Both the position numbers and the translations under genes were made by a program. Positions 1 through 5,095 of a DNA stretch of 5,095 bases are shown here, piece by piece. Position 1 is the first letter of the stretch. Every line of letters begins with the position of its first letter. The notes under the pieces are model-generated. The model was given only the letters and a program-made list of their open reading frames with translations. It ran no database searches and was not told where the DNA came from. This DNA comes from Bacteroidales bacterium (GTDB lineage: Bacteria > Bacteroidota > Bacteroidia > Bacteroidales > JAFGXI01). The DNA is taken from assembly GCA_026985625.1 (NCBI GenBank), contig JALSQC010000038.1, forward strand, positions 1 to 5,095, read 5' to 3'.

Positions 1-1395
1 TTTAACATTTATGCATCAAAAACTGACTCTACATTTAATTACATATTTAACAACATATTAGAACTAAAATTTAACAAATCGCAATTACAAATAACTAAAA
101 GCAAATTACCCGAATACAAAAAAAAATATCTCGAAACATACTCGTTATTTATAAAAACATTTTTAAACCAAGAACAACAAGATTTTAACGAGTTTATTGG
201 TGTTAGCTCCGATAATATAGATTTTTACAATAAATTAAACGACTCGTTACCCGAAAAACTATTTTATATTAGCCAAACCAAACTTATGATATCAATTAAC
301 GATTTTATTTTTGGATATTATTACAAATCGGCAACAAACTTTTTATCGTCGTATTATTTAATTAAAAAAAACAATAATAAATTTCCCGAGTATATTAAAA
401 ACTATAAATTATTAGGTATTTTTGATGTTATACTCGGAAATATTCCTAAAGATTACAATATAGTTAAAAAACTTTTTTCGTTAAACGGTGATATAAATTC
501 GGGAATAAAAAAACTAAAATACTATTATTCGAGTCTAAAAATAAAATCCGAAAAAACAGAAGCAAGTATAATTCTATATTTTACAAACAAAAATTTTAGT
601 AATAACATAACATATTTAAATTTTAACGACAAAACAAAAAATCCTTTATTAATTTTTACATACTCAAATTATCTTTTATCTACCGATAGTACACTAAAAG
701 CAATTAAAATATTAAATAATTACAAACCCGACTCTAATTTTATTTTTTATTATATTTATTACCAACGCGGATTGTTAAAATTGTATAGTTTAGACAAATC
801 GGCAAAAAAAGATTTATTATTTTTTGTAAATAATTTTTCGGGGATTAATTATATAAAATCGGCTTTCGAAAAAATATATTGGTATAATATTATCTTTAAT
901 AATAAATCTGATAATATAAAAATAGCCGAAAAAATAAAAAATATTGGAAATGCGGCAATAGACGAGGATAAACAAGCTTTAAAAAATATAGAAAATCCAT
1001 ATTCAAATATAATTTTATTAAAATCGAGATTGTTGTTCGATGGTGGTTTTTATAAAAAAACTTTAGCTTTATTGATTAAAAATAAAAACTCTGCTTTGTA
1101 TAAAAATATCGAAGAAAAATTAGAATATCTATACCGTTTAGCCCGTGTTTACGACAAATTAAACAATAATAACAAGGCTATAAATTTATATAAAAAAGTT
1201 ATTTTATATGGTAGTAATCAGCCGTATTATTTTGTTGCAAACTCGGCTCTATGTATTGCCGAAATTTACGAAAAACAAAAGAACTTTACTCAAGCAAAGT
1301 TCTTTTATAAAAAATGTTTATCTATAAATAATTACGGTTATAAAAACGGCATAGAGCTAAAAGCCAAAGCCGGATTAAACCGAATTAAGCATTAA
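1..1395 (+). CDS. TPR-containing protein of unknown function (5'-partial)
   Basis: The reading frame is open from base 1 to the TAA at 1393-1395, giving 464 visible residues. The true start is upstream, so the ATG at 286 is probably an internal Met: the 95 codons before it have no stop and the same Asn/Lys/Ile/Tyr-rich composition. The protein looks helical and repetitive. The clearest part is the C-terminus, where two tetratricopeptide-like units are visible at about residues 376-405 (YRLARVYDKLNNNNKAINLY) and 413-443 (LCIAEIYEKQKNFTQAKFFY); each has the small-residue and Tyr/Ala spacing of a TPR, with the second helix reading as KAINLYKK or QAKFFYKK. Earlier segments may be degenerate repeats. 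TPR domains bind other proteins, but nothing here shows the partner, an enzymatic site or the location, and any signal peptide would be outside the window. The gene converges on dnaN, overlapping it by 11 bp. Serine codon TCG is strikingly common (14 of 35). TPR content is fairly sure; the function is not known. Confidence 0.85.
   Translation, partial: FNIYASKTDSTFNYIFNNILELKFNKSQLQITKSKLPEYKKKYLETYSLFIKTFLNQEQQDFNEFIGVSSDNIDFYNKLNDSLPEKLFYISQTKLMISINDFIFGYYYKSATNFLSSYYLIKKNNNKFPEYIKNYKLLGIFDVILGNIPKDYNIVKKLFSLNGDINSGIKKLKYYYSSLKIKSEKTEASIILYFTNKNFSNNITYLNFNDKTKNPLLIFTYSNYLLSTDSTLKAIKILNNYKPDSNFIFYYIYYQRGLLKLYSLDKSAKKDLLFFVNNFSGINYIKSAFEKIYWYNIIFNNKSDNIKIAEKIKNIGNAAIDEDKQALKNIENPYSNIILLKSRLLFDGGFYKKTLALLIKNKNSALYKNIEEKLEYLYRLARVYDKLNNNNKAINLYKKVILYGSNQPYYFVANSALCIAEIYEKQKNFTQAKFFYKKCLSINNYGYKNGIELKAKAGLNRIKH
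1271..1306 (-). terminator. Probable rho-independent terminator of dnaN, inside the TPR gene
   Basis: A perfect 11-bp inverted repeat (AAAAGAACTTT at 1277-1287, AAAGTTCTTTT at 1296-1306) encloses an 8-nt loop. Read on the minus strand, the stem ends in TTTT and is followed by G and TTTTT (1276-1271), the layout of an intrinsic terminator. It begins about 78 nt past the dnaN stop codon, and no better hairpin lies between. On the plus strand the hairpin is followed by an A-rich stretch, so it should act on dnaN transcripts and not on the TPR mRNA. The same bases encode KNFTQAKFF in the TPR protein. The stem is AT-rich, so its strength is uncertain. Confidence 0.6.
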
Positions 1396-2515
1396 CCATC
1401 ATTGGCATTAACAGCATAAGAAGATCCTCGTTTTCGTTTTCTTTATCTGCCGGTAAAATAATACCTGCACGTGTAGGATCCGACATTTCCATTACAATCT
1501 CTTGTGAGTCGATATTAGATAAAATTTCTATTAAAAATGTCGATTTAAAACCTATTTGCAATTTGTCGCCAATAAACGAACAAGGCACGCTCTCATCTGC
1601 CGACAAGGCAAAATCAATATCTTGAGCCGATATATTAACGTTATTTGCATCTATTGATAATTTTATTAAGTTGCTTGCTTGATTAGAGAAAATCGAAACG
1701 CGTTTTAAGGCTGTGTAAAATTCTACTCTGTCAATTGTCATTTTATTTGGATTTTCGGTAGGGATAACTGCATTGTAACTTGGATAGTTTCCTTCTACCA
1801 AACGACAAATTATTTTATAGTCGTTAAAATCAACAAATGTATTTTTATTATCGAACTGTATGTTTACCTCCTCGTCGGTTTTTAATAAAATATTTTTTAT
1901 AATTAATGCCGATTTTTTTGGTAAAATAAACGATGATACAAAATCAGCCGAGAAATCGCTGCGTATATATCTTACGAGTTTGTGTGCATCTGATGCTACA
2001 AAATTTATTTTGTCCTCGAATATCTCTACAAAAATACCGTTCATTACCGGTCTCAACTCGTCGTCGGCAGTTGCAAAAAATGTTTTTTCTATGCCGTTTA
2101 ATAAAATATCAGAGCTTAAAGCCATTTTTTTAACATCGGCATCGGCATCGGGTAATTGCGGAAAATCCTCGGCATTATCGCGCGATGCTATTGTATATGT
2201 TCCTTTATCTGATGTTATCTCTAATTTTGTCGCCTCATCGTCAACATTAAATGTTAAGGGTTGCTCCGGAAATTCTTTTAAAATATCTATTAATCGTTTT
2301 GATTCAATTGTTATTAGCCCCTCGCCACTGTATGTCTCTAATTCTATTGTCGAGATAAGTGTTGTTTCTAAATCCGATGCCGTAATAATTAGTTTGGAAT
2401 CTTTTAATTGTAATAAAAAATTGTTTAATATTGGTAAGGTATTTTTTGCATTAATTACTTTGCTTAGTAATTGTAATTTGTTTGAAATTTCTGAACTTGA
2501 AACTATAAAATTCAT
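1385..2515 (-). CDS. dnaN: DNA polymerase III subunit beta (sliding clamp)
   Basis: This is the processivity clamp. Two copies form a ring around DNA and tether DNA polymerase III, and also hold other replication and repair proteins. The 376 residues match the normal family length and three-fold layout: domain I about 1-120, domain II about 128-250, domain III about 252-376. Landmarks are LRPVMNGI (154-161), SDAHKLV (175-181, the counterpart of TDGHRLA in E. coli), EGNYPSYNAVIP (241-252) and the C-terminal LMLLMPMM (366-373), whose MPM forms part of the pocket that binds client peptides. The MMVNA ending is typical of Bacteroidota clamps. The start MNFIVSS fits the family and needs no extension. 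There is no Shine-Dalgarno sequence; the leader is AT-rich. No dnaA, recF or gyrB is adjacent: the neighbours are a convergent TPR gene and a sugar operon. All regions look intact. Confidence 0.98.
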   Translation of the reverse strand: MNFIVSSSEISNKLQLLSKVINAKNTLPILNNFLLQLKDSKLIITASDLETTLISTIELETYSGEGLITIESKRLIDILKEFPEQPLTFNVDDEATKLEITSDKGTYTIASRDNAEDFPQLPDADADVKKMALSSDILLNGIEKTFFATADDELRPVMNGIFVEIFEDKINFVASDAHKLVRYIRSDFSADFVSSFILPKKSALIIKNILLKTDEEVNIQFDNKNTFVDFNDYKIICRLVEGNYPSYNAVIPTENPNKMTIDRVEFYTALKRVSIFSNQASNLIKLSIDANNVNISAQDIDFALSADESVPCSFIGDKLQIGFKSTFLIEILSNIDSQEIVMEMSDPTRAGIILPADKENENEDLLMLLMPMMVNA

Positions 2516-2589
2516 ATCTATTTAATTTTAATTATACTTATTTTATTAATTATTATACCTTTTTGTAGGTAAAAAAAATGTAATTTTTA

Positions 2590-2597
2590 CAAAGATA
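2590..2597 (-). promoter_or_regulatory. Candidate -7 box of the dnaN promoter
   Basis: Read on the minus strand these bases are TATCTTTG, an exact match to the Bacteroidota -7 consensus TAnnTTTG. It is the only exact match I found in this orientation in the spacer. Transcription would start near base 2584, leaving an AT-rich leader of roughly 70 nt before the dnaN ATG. It lies downstream of the probable terminator at 2664-2702, so dnaN would have its own promoter separate from the sugar operon. No TTG element is visible about 20 bp further upstream, so only half of the expected promoter is supported. Confidence 0.45.
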
Positions 2598-2663
2598 TTA
2601 TAATGATTGAGTATTATTTATATTTAGTAAGTTAAAATATTAACAATTTATATTTATTATTAA

Positions 2664-2702
2664 CAAAATAAACTACCTTTTCCCAAGGGTGCAAGGTAGT
2701 TT
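2664..2702 (-). terminator. Probable terminator of the sugar operon, possibly bidirectional
   Basis: A perfect 10-bp inverted repeat (AAACTACCTT at 2670-2679, AAGGTAGTTT at 2693-2702) encloses a 13-nt loop containing CCCAAGGG. On the minus strand the stem ends GGTAGTTT and runs into ATTTTGTT, a usable T tract. It sits 85 nt past the stop codon of the nucleotide-sugar dehydrogenase and upstream of the dnaN promoter, where an operon terminator is expected. On the plus strand the stem is followed by TTGTAATTATC and then eight T, so it may also stop transcripts coming the other way. Confidence 0.65.
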
Positions 2703-2720
2703 TGTAATTATCTTTTTTTT

Positions 2721-2759
2721 GATATAAGCATTGGGTAATTAAACCTATTATGCTATATC
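2721..2759. other. Second hairpin in the dnaN/sugar-operon spacer
   Basis: GATATAAGCAT (2721-2731) pairs with ATGCTATATC (2750-2759) as a 10-bp stem with one bulged A. Further inside, GGT can pair with ACC around AATTAA. On the plus strand the stem is followed by TTTTTATTTGTT (2760-2771), which resembles an intrinsic terminator, yet no plus-strand gene ends here. On the minus strand it lies 29 nt past the dehydrogenase stop codon and is followed by a run of A, so it cannot be a normal terminator for that operon. It could be a 3'-UTR structure, a block to antisense transcription, or the 3' end of an unrecognised plus-strand RNA. Confidence 0.4.
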
Positions 2760-2787
2760 TTTTTATTTGTTATAATATTATCTGTTT

Positions 2788-4077
2788 TTACAAACTCCAG
2801 TATGATAATTTTTTTATTTTATCTCGATATATTCCTTTTACATCTACAACAACTCCATTGTCTGATGTATGTTCGATAAAGAAATCTTCGGTTAAATTAA
2901 TATATTGTTTATGATTTACGGCAACTATAATTGCATCGTAATTATTATTTATTTTATCTAATAGTTCTATGCCGTATTCTTGTTTTACCTCGTCTTTTTT
3001 TGCCCAAGCATCAACAATATCGACGTTAACTCCGTAAGATTTTAATTCTTTTATAATATCAATAACTTTTGTATTTCTAATATCGGTAACATTTTCTTTA
3101 AATGTTAATCCCATTATTAATACGTTTGAGTTTCGTATGTTTTTATCTGCCGCAACAATTTTTTTTACGGTTTGTTTTGCTACATATCCTCCCATACTGT
3201 CGTTTACAAAACGTCCGCTATCGATAATCTGTGGGTGATATCCGTATTCTTTTGCTTTATATGACAAGTAGTATGGGTCTACTCCTATACAATGTCCACC
3301 AACTAAACCTGGAAAGAATTTTAAGAAATTCCATTTTGTTCCTGCTGCTTCTAATACGTCGTATGTGTTAATTCCCATACGTCCAAAAATTATTGATAGT
3401 TCGTTCATAAGGGCAATGTTTACGTCACGTTGAGTATTTTCGATAATTTTTGCAGCTTCGGCAACTTTAATTGTAGGTGCTCTATGCACTCCTGCCTCTA
3501 TAACTATTTCGTAAACGTTTGCTATTTCTTCTAAACTTTCTTTATCGCAACCGGATACAATTTTTGTTATACTTGTAAGTGTATGATTTTTATCTCCCGG
3601 GTTTATACGTTCGGGCGAGAATCCTACTTTAAAGTCTTGTTTAAATTTTAATCCTGATAAGTCTTCGAGAACAGGAACGCAATCTTCTTCGGTTGCTCCG
3701 GGATATACTGTGCTCTCGTAAACAACATAGTCTCCTTTTTTTAATACTTTTCCAACTGTTTCGCTGGCTTTTATTACGGGTGTTAAATCTGGTAGATTAT
3801 GTTCGTCGATAGGTGTAGGAACTGCAACAATATAAAAATTTGCTTGTCGCAAGTCTTCGATATTTGCAGTAAATAATATATCTGTATTTTCAAAATCTTT
3901 GGTTTCTAATTCGTTACTAGGGTCTATTTTATTTTGCATCATTTTAATGCGTTCTTCTTTTATATCAAAACCAATAACTTTTATTTTTTTTGCAAATTCA
4001 AGTGCAATTGGTAACCCTACATATCCTAATCCTATAACTGCTAATTTAGCGTCTTTATTAATTATTTGTTTATACAT
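2788..4077 (-). CDS. UDP-N-acetylhexosamine 6-dehydrogenase (TviB/WbpO type)
   Basis: This cytoplasmic enzyme of the UDP-glucose/GDP-mannose dehydrogenase family uses two NAD+ to oxidise C6 of a UDP-sugar to the uronic acid. The 429 residues are the full family length. The N-terminal Rossmann domain has GLGYVG (16-21) and VPTP (86-89); ESTVYPG (121-127) and GFSPERINPGDK (152-163) follow. The central helix has AEAAKIIENTQRDVNIALMNE (K210, N214). The catalytic Cys is C263 in GGHCIGVDPYYL. The C-terminal sugar-binding domain has GLTFKENVTDIRNTK (323-337) with K327 and R334. The INPGDK, WNFL and DPYYLSYKAKEYGY segments match, from memory, TviB (UDP-GlcNAc dehydrogenase of Vi antigen synthesis) and WbpO rather than glucose-specific Ugd. 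GlcNAc versus GalNAc specificity cannot be read from the sequence; the adjacent WlbA/WbpB-like gene favours UDP-GlcNAc. It starts 4 bp after the upstream stop codon (TAA-TATT-ATG), has no Shine-Dalgarno sequence, and appears to be the last gene of its operon. Confidence 0.93.
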   Translation of the reverse strand: MYKQIINKDAKLAVIGLGYVGLPIALEFAKKIKVIGFDIKEERIKMMQNKIDPSNELETKDFENTDILFTANIEDLRQANFYIVAVPTPIDEHNLPDLTPVIKASETVGKVLKKGDYVVYESTVYPGATEEDCVPVLEDLSGLKFKQDFKVGFSPERINPGDKNHTLTSITKIVSGCDKESLEEIANVYEIVIEAGVHRAPTIKVAEAAKIIENTQRDVNIALMNELSIIFGRMGINTYDVLEAAGTKWNFLKFFPGLVGGHCIGVDPYYLSYKAKEYGYHPQIIDSGRFVNDSMGGYVAKQTVKKIVAADKNIRNSNVLIMGLTFKENVTDIRNTKVIDIIKELKSYGVNVDIVDAWAKKDEVKQEYGIELLDKINNNYDAIIVAVNHKQYINLTEDFFIEHTSDNGVVVDVKGIYRDKIKKLSYWSL

Positions 4078-4081
4078 AATA

Positions 4082-5092
4082 TTATTTTTTATGTGAATAA
4101 ATTCTTTCTATAATTTCAACTACTTTTAAACCTTCGAGTGCGTTTGTGGTTATTGATGTTCGTCCTTTTAAGGTATCAACTACATTTTTTATTATATAGT
4201 GATGATTTGCTGCCGAGCCTTTATATGCTCCATAATCGTTTGGTGGGTTTGATGCTTCTAATTCAGGCATTTTGTAATTTTTTATATTGCAATATACAAC
4301 ATCGTTCATATATTGTCCTGCTACTTTTACGGTTCCTTTTTCGCCTATTATTGTTATACTGCTTTCGAGATTTGTATCCCAAACCGATGTCGAATAATTT
4401 ATATTTCCCATTCCTCCGTTTACAAAGTTAAATGATACTATTCCTGAGTCCTCGAAATCTGTTAAATTTTTATGATTAAAGTCTGAAAATTTTGCTTGTA
4501 TATTTGTAATATCTCCAAATAGCCAATACATTATATCTATAAAATGCGAGAATTGTGTAAATAGTGTTCCTCCGTCTAATTTTGCATTGCCATGCCAATT
4601 ATTTTTTGTATAATAGCGTTCGTCTCTATTCCAATAACAGTTTAGTTGAACTATATAAATTTCGCCTAAAAGTTTATTGTCGATAACTTCTTTTAGCCAT
4701 TTCGATGGTGGCGAGTATCTGTTTTGTTTTACTATAAATATATTTTTTGAATTTTGTAACGATTTAAAAATCATCTTTTCGCTATCTGATTTTGATAAAG
4801 CCATTGGTTTTTCGCAAACAACATGTTTTTTGGCATCTAAGCCTTTAATGGTATGTTCGGCATGATAACCGTTTGGGGTTGCTACGTTTAATACATCAAA
4901 ATCTAAATCGGAATTTAACAAATCGTCTATATTTGAGAAATAAGGAATATTTTTATCGAATTTTGTTTCTTCTTTTGGTCTTATATCGCATACGGCTACT
5001 AAATCGGCTTCGTCGTTTCTTAGTATCATTTCGGCGTGTCGTTTTCCTATATGTCCAAGACCAATAACTGCAAATTTTATTTTTTCTGCCAT
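4082..5092 (-). CDS. Gfo/Idh/MocA oxidoreductase, WlbA/WbpB-like (UDP-GlcNAc-uronate 3-dehydrogenase)
   Basis: The 336-residue protein has an N-terminal NAD-binding Rossmann fold with GLGHIG (11-16), ATPNGYH (71-77) and the family signature EKP (94-96, with K95 the likely catalytic lysine). The C-terminal substrate domain includes QNRYSPP (123-129), YWNRDERYY (153-161), DGG (173-175) and SHFID (182-186), where H183 fits the conserved catalytic His. NPPNDYGAYKGSAANHH (282-298) and TTNALEGLKVVEIIERIY (315-332) also resemble WlbA/WbpB. Those enzymes oxidise C3 of UDP-N-acetylglucosaminuronic acid to a 3-keto sugar, later aminated and acetylated to a diacetamido-uronic acid for O-antigen. The subfamily is assigned from recalled motifs, so the exact substrate is an inference supported by the dehydrogenase 4 bp downstream. 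The ATG at 5092 places GxGxxG at the usual distance from the N-terminus. The frame is open for the one codon before it, but an extension is not needed. The promoter and any earlier operon genes lie beyond the window. Confidence 0.88.
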   Translation of the reverse strand: MAEKIKFAVIGLGHIGKRHAEMILRNDEADLVAVCDIRPKEETKFDKNIPYFSNIDDLLNSDLDFDVLNVATPNGYHAEHTIKGLDAKKHVVCEKPMALSKSDSEKMIFKSLQNSKNIFIVKQNRYSPPSKWLKEVIDNKLLGEIYIVQLNCYWNRDERYYTKNNWHGNAKLDGGTLFTQFSHFIDIMYWLFGDITNIQAKFSDFNHKNLTDFEDSGIVSFNFVNGGMGNINYSTSVWDTNLESSITIIGEKGTVKVAGQYMNDVVYCNIKNYKMPELEASNPPNDYGAYKGSAANHHYIIKNVVDTLKGRTSITTNALEGLKVVEIIERIYSHKK

Positions 5093-5095
5093 TAT

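Noticed and set aside
286..288. ATG that could be taken as the start of the TPR gene
   Set aside because: The frame is open back to base 1 with matching composition and codon use, and there is no promoter-like or leader-like change before 286. An internal methionine is more likely.
1860..2525. A 221-codon open frame on the plus strand opposite dnaN
   Set aside because: It lies almost wholly antisense to a clear, intact dnaN. Its translation is a Ser/Ile/Phe-rich mirror of dnaN codons with no recognisable domain. A shadow frame is the simplest explanation.
2556..2590. Small inverted repeats in the dnaN leader (TACCT/AGGTA at 2556-2571 and GTAAAAA/TTTTTAC at 2569-2590)
   Set aside because: The stems are 5-7 bp, nearly all A-T, mutually overlapping, and one spans the predicted transcription start. 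Such repeats arise by chance in AT-rich spacers, so I do not call a riboswitch or attenuator.
2640..2666. Repeated TTAACAA at 2640-2646 and 2660-2666 as a possible operator
   Set aside because: Two copies of a 7-base A/T-rich word 20 bp apart are weak evidence in this composition, and no known regulator site was recognised.
3899..5067. Several plus-strand open frames of 62-97 codons opposite the sugar genes (3899-4096, 4138-4431, 4677-4865, 4873-5067)
   Set aside because: All are antisense to two well-supported enzymes and have Leu/Phe-rich compositions expected from reversed AT-rich codons. The apparent hydrophobic stretches are a by-product of this and not evidence of membrane proteins.
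1..5095. Search for defence, mobile, CRISPR or RNA-gene content
   Set aside because: No transposase, integrase, nuclease, toxin or reverse transcriptase motifs, no regular direct repeats with spacers, and no tRNA or rRNA-like segment was seen. Nearly all the sequence is explained by four genes and one AT-rich spacer.

Overview
The window looks like a chromosomal piece from an AT-rich member of the Bacteroidota (GC roughly 30% by eye), most likely Bacteroidales or a close relative. The evidence is the DnaN variant with its MLLMPMM C-terminus, the lack of Shine-Dalgarno sequences in front of the starts, and a TATCTTTG box upstream of dnaN that fits the Bacteroidota -7 consensus TAnnTTTG. I cannot name a genus.

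Layout. Bases 1-1395 (+) hold the 3' part of a gene for a helical, TPR-containing protein; its start lies outside the window. It converges on dnaN (1385-2515, -), the DNA polymerase III sliding clamp, and the two reading frames overlap tail to tail by 11 bp. The best terminator for dnaN is a perfect 11-bp hairpin followed by a T tract (1271-1306), which lies inside the TPR coding region. A 272-bp AT-rich spacer (2516-2787) follows. It carries the probable dnaN promoter and two hairpins. One of them (2664-2702) is the probable terminator of the next operon.

Bases 2788-5092 (-) hold two genes separated by 4 bp. In transcription order they are a Gfo/Idh/MocA oxidoreductase of the WlbA/WbpB type and then a nucleotide-sugar 6-dehydrogenase of the TviB/WbpO type. 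Together they suggest conversion of UDP-GlcNAc to UDP-GlcNAc-uronic acid and then to its 3-keto derivative. That is the entry to diacetamido-uronic acid sugars used in O-antigen or capsule. The aminotransferase, acetyltransferase and glycosyltransferases this would need are not in the window and may lie upstream of the oxidoreductase, beyond base 5095.

Overall these are housekeeping and surface-sugar genes. I see no mobile element, CRISPR array, RNA gene, toxin-antitoxin pair or defence system, and no convincing new biological system. The points most worth a second look are the dnaN terminator buried in its neighbour, the second hairpin in the spacer whose T tract faces a direction with no gene, and the unusual preference for the serine codon TCG in so AT-rich a gene.
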